In this document: positions 1 through 7,127 of the stretch, in pieces
How positions within the stretch are numbered: the stretch's first letter is position 1
Layout of the letters: each line of letters begins with the position of its first letter
The notes under the pieces: model-generated
The model's input: only the letters and a program-made list of their open reading frames with translations
Databases searched by the model: none
Told to the model about the DNA's origin: nothing
Position numbers and translations under genes: made by a program
NCBI RefSeq assembly: GCF_039540515.1
Contig: NZ_BAABFA010000004.1
Coordinates: 124,001-188,000, forward strand
Direction of reading: 5' to 3'
Source: Nemorincola caseinilytica
GTDB taxonomy: Bacteria > Bacteroidota > Bacteroidia > Chitinophagales > Chitinophagaceae
Length of the DNA: 64,000 nt

Positions 1-99
1 TATCATTCCGTGCCCAAGAGCATGTTAACAGCTATGGGTAACATGAAAGTGTTCGGGGCAGAGCTCCGTCACGAAATGGGTTTCTCTCCTGATATCTGA
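1..99 (+). CDS. C-terminal fragment of an unidentified protein
   Basis: The reading frame is open from the first base and ends at TGA 97-99, giving the last 32 residues of a protein whose start lies outside the window. The tail is moderately charged, with Met, Gly and His, and contains no motif I recognise. It precedes about 870 bp without a convincing gene, so this is the last gene of its strand run. I cannot assign a function. Confidence 0.55.
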   Translation, partial: YHSVPKSMLTAMGNMKVFGAELRHEMGFSPDI

Positions 100-570
100 T
101 GATACCATTTGATATGCCTGCCTGAACATGCGGCTGTGTTGGTAATATAGGTCGTGTTCATGGGTTATATACTCTTCTCCATCCTCCTCTTATTCCTTTC
201 GTTTTTGGGCTGTATGCCCCAAAAGTATGTTGCGTTGTGGAAATATATCCACATGTTCGTTGCTCATTATCATGGACCGGTATTTTCTGCAGGAAATATG
301 TGGGACATGTTGCATGTGCATTCGCATGTATCTCAATGGCTATTTTTTAGCGTGTAAAAACATTGTTAAGGCAATGGTTTTTTGCACGGTTGTTGCACTA
401 GAGAAAGCAGAACACCACACGAAAACCACACACACACCAAATGAACCCGCTACTACAACACGGTACAGTTCCTGAACAGGCGCCCCAACGAGTACCCTAC
501 CAGACGAACAAGAGACCACCAGATATAAATGCGCATTAGCAGGATCTGTGCCGTATGTAGTATGGACACT
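100..570. other. Noncoding stretch, no gene seen
   Basis: Several short open frames exist here, but none has a plausible start context, signal peptide or domain, and they overlap on both strands. Base composition is uneven, with runs of CA/AC around 415-440. I see nothing assignable. Confidence 0.5.
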
Positions 571-571
571 A

Positions 572-850
572 TGAGAACTGACCACCTAAAGCCCTTACTG
601 ACCCTTTCACTACTTGAGAACCGACCCATCGCTCTTTGAGAACTGACCCGATCACTCACCCGAAACCTATCACACTTCTATCACTTTTGAGAACTGACCT
701 ATCACTCACCCGAAACCTATCACACCCTATATCACTTTTGAGAACTGACCCTTATCACACACTTATCACTACTTACCTATCACACCCTGAGAACTGACCC
801 TTTATCACTCACACCTATCATTACTTGCCTATCACTATCGAGAACTGACC
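572..850 (+). repeat. Degenerate ~51-bp tandem repeat array
   Basis: The 11-mer GAGAACTGACC, once as GAGAACCGACC, starts at 573, 616, 638, 689, 740, 789 and 840. The last five copies are spaced 51, 51, 49 and 51 bp apart. The intervening sequence is also repetitive, rich in CTATCAC and ACTCACCCGAAACC words. All copies lie in one orientation. Spacers are related rather than unique, so this is not a CRISPR. No open frame spans the array. Confidence 0.85.
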
Positions 851-865
851 CATCACCCATGAGAC

Positions 866-894
866 CCATCGCTCCGGTATCGCCGGAGCGATGG
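866..894. repeat. 12-bp perfect inverted repeat (hairpin)
   Basis: The arm CCATCGCTCCGG at 866-877 is mirrored at 883-894, with a 5-nt loop. There is no T-run next to it, so it is not a standard terminator. It sits at the right edge of the 51-bp repeat array. Confidence 0.7.
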
Positions 895-938
895 CGCCGG
901 GCCCCACAAAAAAGACATTGCCTATCACTATGAGACAA

Positions 939-977
939 AGAGAAGGGCGGCCCCGTAAGGCCGCCCTTCTCTTTTTT
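939..977. terminator. Intrinsic terminator-like hairpin
   Basis: A 14-bp stem (939-952 with 959-972) rich in GC is followed on the plus strand by a run of T at 972-977. It lies directly after the stop of the minus-strand alkyltransferase-like gene and probably ends transcription from that side too, although the T-run on that strand is weaker. Confidence 0.75.
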
Positions 978-1335
978 ACATCTCCAGTTCCTTTATAGGG
1001 TCCCAGAATACTTTGTCGAAGTTCTGCACCATATCGTCCTTTACTTTTACTCCTTCCTTTTCCAGCAACTGCTGCATTTTTTCGGGCGGGGAGAAATGGT
1101 GCTTGCCTGTGAGCAGGCCATTGCGGTTCACCACACGGTGGGCCGGCACCTTTGGCTTTATGTCGGTACAATTGTTCATGGCATAGCCTACCAGGCGTGC
1201 GCCCGATGCGGCGCCTATAGCTGCGGCCACCGCACCATAGCTGGTGACCCTGCCTTTGGGAACGGCGCGCACCACATCGTAAATGGCGTCGTATATGCTA
1301 TCCTTGTCCTTTTGTTCTTTGGGCATTGTCGGCAC
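976..1335 (-). CDS. Alkyltransferase-like (ATL) protein, MGMT family lacking the active-site Cys
   Basis: This 119-residue protein is the DNA-binding C-terminal domain of the O6-methylguanine-DNA methyltransferase family. Residues 31-52 hold the SYGAVA helix-turn-helix region and the RLVGYAM segment. The signature that reads PCHRVV in active enzymes reads PAHRVV here (residues 64-69), so the methyl-accepting cysteine is replaced by Ala65. Known ATL proteins with this change bind O6-alkylguanine and flag it for nucleotide excision repair rather than repairing it. The length suits stand-alone ATLs. The first 38 nt overlap the upstream DUF5522 gene, so the two are probably translationally coupled. 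A start at Met4 is possible. Confidence 0.85.
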   Translation of the reverse strand: MPTMPKEQKDKDSIYDAIYDVVRAVPKGRVTSYGAVAAAIGAASGARLVGYAMNNCTDIKPKVPAHRVVNRNGLLTGKHHFSPPEKMQQLLEKEGVKVKDDMVQNFDKVFWDPIKELEM

Positions 1336-1498
1336 GTTTTTTCAGTAGTTGCGACCTTTTAGGCTCGGGTACACGCTCATATTCATAGGGGCAGTTGAGA
1401 CAGCCATTGCCGCAGCAATAGCCCCGCTCTGCAAGGTAATGGGCGGTGAATACCAGCAACCCTTCCCCGGTTATATAATAGTCTCTTCCTTCCTGCAT
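1298..1498 (-). CDS. DUF5522 family small Cys-rich protein
   Basis: A 66-residue protein with the pattern GYCCGNGCLNCPY (about residues 26-38), four closely spaced cysteines typical of the small DUF5522 family common in Bacteroidota. The cysteine cluster suggests metal or iron-sulfur binding, but the family role is not established. The C-terminal half is basic. It sits 10 bp after trmB and overlaps the ATL gene, so the three probably form one minus-strand operon. Confidence 0.75.
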   Translation of the reverse strand: MQEGRDYYITGEGLLVFTAHYLAERGYCCGNGCLNCPYEYERVPEPKRSQLLKKRADNAQRTKGQG

Positions 1499-1508
1499 AT
1501 GCTGTTGT

Positions 1509-2267
1509 CTATGCGGGTTCCAGCGCTTCTTCGGTATTTCCTTCTTTTATCTCTTCCTGCTCCATGGCAAGTATGGGCATTGCTTCGGGCAATGGTTCCT
1601 TATTGAACCGGCCGGTGAGCTTTACGCCTGTTGCCGGCAGCGAGAAAGAAAGAAAATATATTGTCCTTCCTTCGGCAAGATGCATTTTTTCGTAGAACGT
1701 CTGTATGGCCAGTGGCCCGATGGCCTTGCCTTGACCATAGACATCGGCTATGTTCTCATGTACATAACAGCCCTGTTCGGCTATCACTTCCAGGGTGAAA
1801 TCGTAGAGCTCCTTCGAGTCGGTTTTTAGGTTGATGCGTCCATCCGGCCTCAGTATCTGCTCGTACAGGTACAGGTAGCGTGCATGCGTAAGGCGGTTCG
1901 ACTCTTTTTTCAGGAAAGGATCGGGGAAGATGATCCATATCTCCTCTATATCATTAGCGTTGAAATACTTAGTGATGTGGCTGATGTGGGTGCGCAGGAA
2001 AGCGATATTGTTCAGCCCTTCCTCCAGGGCCGTTTTGGCGCCGGTATATATGCGGTTGCCCTTTATGTCCACCCCCAGGAAGTTCCTGTCGGGGTATTGC
2101 CTGCCCAGGCCCACACTATATTCGCCCTTGCCGCAGGCAAGCTCCAGCGTTATGGGGTTATCGTTCCCGAAAACGGTATGCCAGCTTCCCTTTATGTTCT
2201 CGGGGTATTGCAGTACATTCCTATAGGTCTCTATGGCCCTGAATTTGACCAGTTTTTTGTGTCCCAT
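1509..2267 (-). CDS. trmB: tRNA (guanine-N7-)-methyltransferase
   Basis: 252 residues, the usual length for TrmB, which forms m7G46 in the variable loop of tRNAs using S-adenosylmethionine. The SAM-binding motif I is LELACGKGEYSVGL (41-54), followed by the acidic GVDIKG motif near 65-70. The family signature appears as FPDPFLKK (114-121); many homologues have FPDPWPKK. The tail after about residue 230 is acidic and variable. It is the first gene of the operon with the DUF5522 and ATL genes. Confidence 0.93.
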   Translation of the reverse strand: MGHKKLVKFRAIETYRNVLQYPENIKGSWHTVFGNDNPITLELACGKGEYSVGLGRQYPDRNFLGVDIKGNRIYTGAKTALEEGLNNIAFLRTHISHITKYFNANDIEEIWIIFPDPFLKKESNRLTHARYLYLYEQILRPDGRINLKTDSKELYDFTLEVIAEQGCYVHENIADVYGQGKAIGPLAIQTFYEKMHLAEGRTIYFLSFSLPATGVKLTGRFNKEPLPEAMPILAMEQEEIKEGNTEEALEPA

Positions 2268-2282
2268 GCGGGTGGGAATTAG

Positions 2283-2406
2283 AAGTTATGAATTAGGAGT
2301 TATAAATTATGAATTAGGGTTTGGGGTCTGAATTCTGGTATTTGAGAGTTTGGAATTTGGTATTTGATCTTTGGAATTCGTCTCTTGGGTAGGTATAAAT
2401 AAAAAA
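2283..2406. other. AT-rich low-complexity intergenic segment
   Basis: Repeats of GAATT, TTTGG and ATTAGG words with no periodic unit and no open frame. It lies between trmB and the SRP RNA gene. The A-run at 2401-2407 is the T-run of the ffs terminator on the minus strand. Confidence 0.5.
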
Positions 2407-2506
2407 ACTGGTAAGTTACTCACATCGCACCGCTACAACCAAACGCCCTTGCTACATTCCTGTCCTGGGGGATCCAATGGGAGCTGGCCGTATAAGACTT
2501 ACCAGT
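2407..2506 (-). ncRNA. ffs: Signal recognition particle RNA (4.5S-like, small bacterial type)
   Basis: Read on the minus strand, this 100-nt segment folds into a long hairpin: its 5' end ACTGGTAAGT pairs with its 3' end ACTTACCAGT. The apex carries the conserved SRP domain IV core: CAGG, a short AC/GU stem, the GGAA loop, then AGCA and AGG. This is the Ffh-binding site. A perfect -7 element (TACCTTTG) ends 4 nt before the 5' end, and seven T follow the 3' end on the minus strand. No protein frame competes for the segment. Ffs and Ffh together target membrane and secreted proteins to the Sec translocon. Confidence 0.9.
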
Positions 2507-2510
2507 GGCG

Positions 2511-2518
2511 CAAAGGTA
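2511..2518 (-). promoter_or_regulatory. -7 promoter element of ffs
   Basis: TACCTTTG on the minus strand matches the Bacteroidota -7 consensus TAnnTTTG and lies 4 nt before the SRP RNA 5' end. I see no clear -33 TTTG. Confidence 0.7.
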
Positions 2519-2578
2519 ATAACATTTTCTTCATTTTGGCCGCCTTGGCCGAATATTATTCAGCCTCATATAGAGGGG

Positions 2579-3949
2579 TCATATCTCGTCTATGTTCATG
2601 CGTATGCGCCAGTGCTTCGGCAGGTAGTTGTTCATGCGGTTGCCCAGTGCTTTTACCCAGCCCAGGCCCAGGCCATTGTACCTTACTATATACCAGCCTT
2701 TGGGTACATCGGCCATGCCCATCTCTTCGCGCTTCAGAAAGTGCAGGGCCTGTTCCTTGCTCACATCTATATGAGGTATGTCTTTTGTAGTGTCCACACT
2801 CAGTGCTATATCATGTGCAGGCAGCCATTCTTTTGCCGATGGCATGCCTGCCTCTATACCCGTTCTGCGCAGGAAGACCGCTTTTTGCAATAGCTGCAGG
2901 TCGGTATGGTGTTGCGGGCGAATGGCATTGTAGCTGCCGTCCTTACCGGGTAGCAGCAGTACATCACTGTTGCCGAAGTAGTGACCTGCCATTTGTTGTA
3001 TCTTCTTATCGGGCGTGTGCTTTTTGTCGGCTGTCTTCAGGCTGCCCGCATCATCGTTCTTTGTCATGGCCGCTATAAAGAACCCCTCACCCCTTACCCT
3101 GTGCGGGAAGAAGCGATAGCCGGTCTGTTTCTGCAGTGGAGATACCACTTCTTCTATGCCCCAGCTTGCATCGATAGGTATGGGCAGGGTACCGGCATGG
3201 AGTTCTGTGGCCAGGTGGTCCAGTATGTCCTCATCTTCTTGCGGGGAGTAGGAGCAGGTGGCATATACAAGTGTGCCGCCTGTTTTGAGCGCGGGCCATA
3301 CATCGGCCAGTATACGCTGCTGACGCGCGGCGCAGAGCTGCACATTGGCCTCGCTCCATTCATTGAGCGCAGCGGCATCTTTGCGCCATAGGCCAGAGCC
3401 GCTGCAGGGGGCATCTACCACTATTATATCGAAATAGCCGGTGAGCCTGCCCAGGTCGCGCGGGTCGTTGCTGGTGACCCATGTGTTCATATATCCCCAC
3501 CGCAGCATGTTCTCTTCCAGTATAGATGCGCGTGTGCGTATGACCTCGTTCGATACCAGGAGACCATCGGCATCGAGCAGCGAGGCTATAAGGGTGCTTT
3601 TGCCACCCGGGGCCGCGCAGAGGTCCAGTACACGCAACCCCTTTCGCTGACCTATGATGCCCCGCAGCACATGATGCAGGAATATGGACGAAGCCTCCTG
3701 TACATAATATGCCCCGGCATGATAGGCCGGGTCGAGCGTGAATATGGGGCGTTCGGGAAGGTAGCGGCCGCCATCGCACCAGGGTATGGCGGGCAGGTCT
3801 GTGTAGATACCGCCTCCCTTCACCGGGTGCAGCCTTACCGATACGGGTGCAGGCTGCGCATGTGCTGCAACAAAGGCCTGCTCGTCGAAACCGGGTAACG
3901 GCCTCAGGTCTTGCAGAAGCGATGCGGGAATGTGGAGGGTGGATGACAT
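2579..3949 (-). CDS. RsmF/RsmB-type 16S rRNA (cytosine-C5) methyltransferase
   Basis: 456 residues. The Rossmann SAM-binding motif DLCAAPGGKST is at 109-119. Motif IV is DAPCSGSG (179-186, Cys182 for product release) and motif VI is TCSYSPQEDE (231-240, Cys232 the likely nucleophile): the two-cysteine layout of RNA m5C methyltransferases. After the catalytic domain, residues about 300-456 match the C-terminal extension of RsmF-like enzymes, including a PUA-like end with GWYIVRYNGLGLGWVKALG. Length and extension favour RsmF over RsmB, but the exact target cytosine cannot be read from the sequence. It is upstream of ffs on the same strand but probably transcribed separately. Confidence 0.88.
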   Translation of the reverse strand: MSSTLHIPASLLQDLRPLPGFDEQAFVAAHAQPAPVSVRLHPVKGGGIYTDLPAIPWCDGGRYLPERPIFTLDPAYHAGAYYVQEASSIFLHHVLRGIIGQRKGLRVLDLCAAPGGKSTLIASLLDADGLLVSNEVIRTRASILEENMLRWGYMNTWVTSNDPRDLGRLTGYFDIIVVDAPCSGSGLWRKDAAALNEWSEANVQLCAARQQRILADVWPALKTGGTLVYATCSYSPQEDEDILDHLATELHAGTLPIPIDASWGIEEVVSPLQKQTGYRFFPHRVRGEGFFIAAMTKNDDAGSLKTADKKHTPDKKIQQMAGHYFGNSDVLLLPGKDGSYNAIRPQHHTDLQLLQKAVFLRRTGIEAGMPSAKEWLPAHDIALSVDTTKDIPHIDVSKEQALHFLKREEMGMADVPKGWYIVRYNGLGLGWVKALGNRMNNYLPKHWRIRMNIDEI

Positions 3950-4075
3950 GAGCGCCTCAAAAATAGGTAGTTTCTCTGCTAAGTAGAAGATGGCATGATA
4001 TGGTGGGATATGTTAAAATGTGATGGGTGGTAAAAATACCTGGGCGGGCGACAATAATGGTAAGGTATTACTGCC

Positions 4076-4083
4076 TACATTTG
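4076..4083 (+). promoter_or_regulatory. -7 promoter element of the thioredoxin-like gene
   Basis: TACATTTG is a perfect TAnnTTTG match, 32 nt before the ATG at 4116. It lies inside the longer upstream open frame, which supports the 4116 start. Confidence 0.65.
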
Positions 4084-4115
4084 TTAGGATACCGGATATA
4101 AACTGCGGTACTTTT

Positions 4116-4694
4116 ATGAAAAGACTATTCTCTACTTTTTTCGTGCTTTTGTTGGCAATGGGTGCAATGGCGCAACATGGCGATGGTCTGGAGTGGCATA
4201 CCGACCTGATGAAAGCGCATGAGCTGTCGAAGACCTCGCATAAACCCATATTCGGTTTCTTTACCGGCAGCGACTGGTGCGGCTGGTGCCATAAGCTGGA
4301 GCGCGACGTGTTCGCAAAGCCTGCCTTCGTGAAGTGGGCCAAGGAGAACGTGATACTGCTGGAGCTGGATTTTCCCCGCAGGAAACAGCTGTCGCAGGAA
4401 CTGCAGCAGCAGAACAATGGTCTGCAGCAGGCCTTCCAGGTGCAGGGCTATCCTACCATATGGTATTTCTCTATGACACAGGATGCCGCCAGCGGCAAAA
4501 TGAACATCAATGCCTATGGCACACAGGGATACCCTGCGGGCTCTGAGGCCGGCAAAGAAGAAGTGACCTTCCTGAACGCGGGCAACGATATAATAGCCAA
4601 GGCAAAGGCCGATATGGGCAAGGGCGCTACCGAGGCCAAGCCTGCTCCCAAGGTGGCAGACAAGCCCAAGGCTAAGGCCGGCAGCAAGAAATAA
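4116..4694 (+). CDS. Exported thioredoxin-like protein, CGWC motif
   Basis: 192 residues. A Sec signal peptide (1-20, ending AMAQ) is followed by a thioredoxin fold with GSDWCGWCHKLE (51-62). The CxxC active site is Cys55/Cys58, and a GYPT cis-Pro segment follows near 110, as in DsbD-gamma or DUF255-like thioredoxin proteins. The last 25 residues are a Lys/Ala/Pro-rich tail ending GSKK. The protein probably acts as a periplasmic disulfide reductase. I chose the ATG at 4116 because the signal peptide begins there and a -7 element lies at 4076; the frame is open 96 nt further upstream. A terminator follows. Confidence 0.85.
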   Translation: MKRLFSTFFVLLLAMGAMAQHGDGLEWHTDLMKAHELSKTSHKPIFGFFTGSDWCGWCHKLERDVFAKPAFVKWAKENVILLELDFPRRKQLSQELQQQNNGLQQAFQVQGYPTIWYFSMTQDAASGKMNINAYGTQGYPAGSEAGKEEVTFLNAGNDIIAKAKADMGKGATEAKPAPKVADKPKAKAGSKK

Positions 4695-4718
4695 CTCTTC
4701 AGACGAAAGATATATAAC

Positions 4719-4754
4719 AAGGGGTCGCATCACTGATGCGGCTCCTTTGTTTTT
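4719..4754 (+). terminator. Intrinsic terminator
   Basis: A 13-bp stem (about 4720-4732 with 4734-4746, with two G-T pairs) is followed by a T-rich run ending at 4754. It ends the thioredoxin-like gene. Confidence 0.7.
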
Positions 4755-4864
4755 AATGGTGGTGCCGGCGCGCATGCTCATTTATGTATTGTTTAACAGG
4801 TATTGCCGATCACCTTTTGCGGGATGAGGGGATAGATATCTTGAACCAAAAACACTGAAATACT

Positions 4865-5761
4865 ATGCCATCCTCCAAATTGCTGTGGTTGTTGCCACTG
4901 GTAGTGCTCTGCTCTTGCGGCAACGAGCAGATAGGGTCCGAATTACGGGCAAATAGCACCCCCGCTACAGAGACGATAGCCGATACCTCGATAGGTTCGG
5001 AAGCCGAAGCCTTTCCGCCCGATGAACGCAAGCTGGTACGCACGGCCGATATAGAATGCCGTGTACCCGATGTGCTGGCCGCGGTAACGCGACTGGAAAA
5101 ATGTGTAAGGGCCATAGGTGGCAGTGTAGAGGAGAGCCGCATCAGCAACAATGCAGAGCCGGTAAAGATGGTGGCGTATAAAAAGGACTCGCTGAAGGAG
5201 GTAAGAGTATGCAATACTACCGCCGAGCTGCGGCTGCGCGTGCCTTCGGCCATGCTCGATTCGGTAATGGGTGTGATACCGGCAGGCGCCCTGTATGTAG
5301 AGGACCGCAGGCTGACACAGACCGATGTAACGGGAAAGTACATGGAGAACGAACTGCTGAACCGGCCGGGCGACCTGCACAGCACCACCAAGGCATTGCA
5401 ACTGGCGCAGGATGTGACAGACGCCATAAATGTGCAGCGCTATGCCGATGAGCGTAAAGAACAGATAGTAAGGCGGCATATAGAGAACCAGAACCTGCTG
5501 CGCAATGTAGAGTATTCTACGATAGTGGTACGCTACTCGCAGCCGAGTGTGGTATATGCCCAGGCAGTGGCCGATGCGCAGTATGCAGCAGCCGTGCCCT
5601 ATTCTGCACAACTGGATACAGCGCTGCGCAATGGTACAGCATTGTTCAGGTTCCTGCTGCTGGCACTGGTGACCATATGGCCCATACTGCTCATAGCAGC
5701 TATAGCCATGGGCATAGTGGTGTATACGCGTCGGCACAGGCGGATACCTGTGCGCCAGTGA
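4865..5761 (+). CDS. DUF4349 lipoprotein
   Basis: 298 residues. The signal peptide ends in the lipobox LCSC (Cys18), so this is a lipoprotein. Residues about 55-255 form a DUF4349 domain: a RKLVRTADIECRV opening, a central helical segment that is probably a coiled coil (about 175-205), and a strand-rich end. A strong transmembrane segment is near 258-283, followed by the basic tail TRRHRRIPVRQ. The family is widespread and of unknown function; it occurs near envelope genes. It is 15 nt before the deacetylase gene, probably in one operon. Confidence 0.82.
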   Translation: MPSSKLLWLLPLVVLCSCGNEQIGSELRANSTPATETIADTSIGSEAEAFPPDERKLVRTADIECRVPDVLAAVTRLEKCVRAIGGSVEESRISNNAEPVKMVAYKKDSLKEVRVCNTTAELRLRVPSAMLDSVMGVIPAGALYVEDRRLTQTDVTGKYMENELLNRPGDLHSTTKALQLAQDVTDAINVQRYADERKEQIVRRHIENQNLLRNVEYSTIVVRYSQPSVVYAQAVADAQYAAAVPYSAQLDTALRNGTALFRFLLLALVTIWPILLIAAIAMGIVVYTRRHRRIPVRQ

Positions 5762-5775
5762 TGCGATAGAGGTAT

Positions 5776-6483
5776 ATGTCTATCTTTATGAAGAGTATGA
5801 CAAGGAAGCAGAAATATGTGATACTAACTGTACTGATACTTGCAGCGACCGGCCCGGCACTTTACTTGCTGAGCCGGTCGCGTACGTTCCAGTGCTTTGG
5901 GAAGATAGTATACAGGCTGGATACCGATAAGAAAGTAGTGGCCCTCACATTTGATGACGGCCCCACCGAGCGTACCGATACCATACTGCGTATACTGGAC
6001 CGGTATCATATAAAGGCCACTTTTTTCCTTACCGGAAAAGAGATGCTGGGTCATCCGCAGGGGGTAAGGGTCATACTGGCAGCCGGGCATGGCATAGGCA
6101 ACCACAGCTACAGCCATCGCAGGCTGATGCTGATGAGCCCCGGCGAGATAAGAAAGGAGGTTGATGTGACAGACAGCCTGATACTGGCTACAGGATATAA
6201 GGGGCGTATATACTTCAGGCCGCCGTACTGCAAAAAGCTCTTCTACCTGCCTTATTATCTTTCCCGCACTAACCGCATCACTGCTACATGGGATGTAGAA
6301 CCCGAGACAGGCAATATGCACGATGCCGATGCCATACTACAGCATGTGAAAGATAATGTACGGCCCGGCAGCATAATACTGCTGCATGCCATGTACTGGG
6401 AACGCAACGCCACCCTGCAGGCACTGCCGCATATTATAGAATGGCTGCAGACCAATGGATACGAATTTGTAGTGATGAACTAA
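5776..6483 (+). CDS. Polysaccharide deacetylase (NodB-homology, CE4)
   Basis: 235 residues: an N-terminal membrane anchor or uncleaved signal (about 13-33) and a NodB domain. Motifs in order are TFDDGP (58-63, catalytic Asp and metal-binding Asp), HSYSH (110-114, metal-binding His), RPPY (148-151) and LLHAM (202-206). These are the residues expected of an active metal-dependent N-deacetylase acting on peptidoglycan or another GlcNAc polymer in the periplasm. The start is at 5776; Met6 and Met8 are alternatives. A hairpin at 6484-6510 follows the stop. Confidence 0.88.
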   Translation: MSIFMKSMTRKQKYVILTVLILAATGPALYLLSRSRTFQCFGKIVYRLDTDKKVVALTFDDGPTERTDTILRILDRYHIKATFFLTGKEMLGHPQGVRVILAAGHGIGNHSYSHRRLMLMSPGEIRKEVDVTDSLILATGYKGRIYFRPPYCKKLFYLPYYLSRTNRITATWDVEPETGNMHDADAILQHVKDNVRPGSIILLHAMYWERNATLQALPHIIEWLQTNGYEFVVMN

Positions 6484-6515
6484 GAAGCGCTACCGGGTGG
6501 ATAGCGCTTCTATTA
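6484..6515. terminator. Terminator-like hairpin between convergent genes
   Basis: GAAGCGCTA (6484-6492) pairs with TAGCGCTTC (6502-6510). The flanking T-run is weak. It lies between the deacetylase and the convergent TlpA-like gene. Confidence 0.55.
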
Positions 6516-6535
6516 GGAAATGGCGGATATGTTCA

Positions 6536-7030
6536 TTATTTGGCTGCTACTAGTTCTTTCACCTTTGCGAATACTTCGTTCTCACCACCTTCCTCATAGC
6601 CTATATGGCGCCAGGCAACCTTGCCATCCTTACCTATGATAAGGGTATAGGGTACCGACTGGAAGTTGAGCGAACGCTTGAGGTCGGAATTCACGTCTAT
6701 ATAATAAGGGAACGTCCAGCCCTGGGCTATGGCATAGGTACGCATGATACCCTCTGCACGCGCCTCGTCTATAGATACGGTCATATAGTTGAAATCGGCC
6801 TCTTTTTTCCAATCCGCCAGTTTCAGCGATATATTCTTTATCTCTTTCTTGCACGGCACGCACCATGTGGCCCAGAAGCTGATAACGGTGACCTTGCCCT
6901 GCTCTATGGTCTGGTTGAAAGGCAGTTTCTTGCCCGTGTTCGCATCCTTTATCTGGGTATTAGGAAGGTCCTGCGCATTTGCTGTTACCGAGGCAATTAC
7001 GAGCATTGCCAGTGAGAGCAGTTTTTTCAT
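6536..7030 (-). CDS. TlpA/ResA-family periplasmic thiol-disulfide oxidoreductase
   Basis: 164 residues from the ATG at 7030, where the signal peptide (about 1-20, ending TANAQ) starts; the frame is open further upstream but that part does not look like protein. The thioredoxin fold carries FWATWCVPCKKE with the CVPC active site and a later SVPYT cis-Pro loop. It probably reduces disulfides of periplasmic proteins such as apocytochromes. It is transcribed divergently from the DUF6029 gene with a 97-bp shared control region, so the two may work in the same envelope process; that link is inference. Confidence 0.88.
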   Translation of the reverse strand: MKKLLSLAMLVIASVTANAQDLPNTQIKDANTGKKLPFNQTIEQGKVTVISFWATWCVPCKKEIKNISLKLADWKKEADFNYMTVSIDEARAEGIMRTYAIAQGWTFPYYIDVNSDLKRSLNFQSVPYTLIIGKDGKVAWRHIGYEEGGENEVFAKVKELVAAK

Positions 7031-7067
7031 ACAAATGGATTTGTTTTTAACAATAATAAACCAAAAC

Positions 7068-7100
7068 TTTGCCGATCTCTGAACTTCGGGGCTAATTTCG
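7068..7100 (+). promoter_or_regulatory. Promoter of the DUF6029 gene
   Basis: TTTG at 7068-7071 and TAATTTCG at 7093-7100 are separated by 21 bp, close to the Bacteroidota -33/-7 layout. The expected transcript start is about 20 nt before the ATG at 7128. Confidence 0.55.
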
Positions 7101-7127
7101 GAAAAACTTAACAATTAAGAGAAAGAA

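Noticed and set aside
340..659. Overlapping minus-strand open frames
   Set aside because: They overlap each other and plus-strand frames, lack starts with context, and have no domain or signal peptide.
572..850. CRISPR-like array
   Set aside because: The core repeats are short and the sequences between them are related rather than unique spacers; no cas genes are seen.
821..1171. 116-codon minus-strand frame overlapping the ATL gene
   Set aside because: It runs antisense-frame through a hairpin and a real gene on the same strand; composition is not protein-like.
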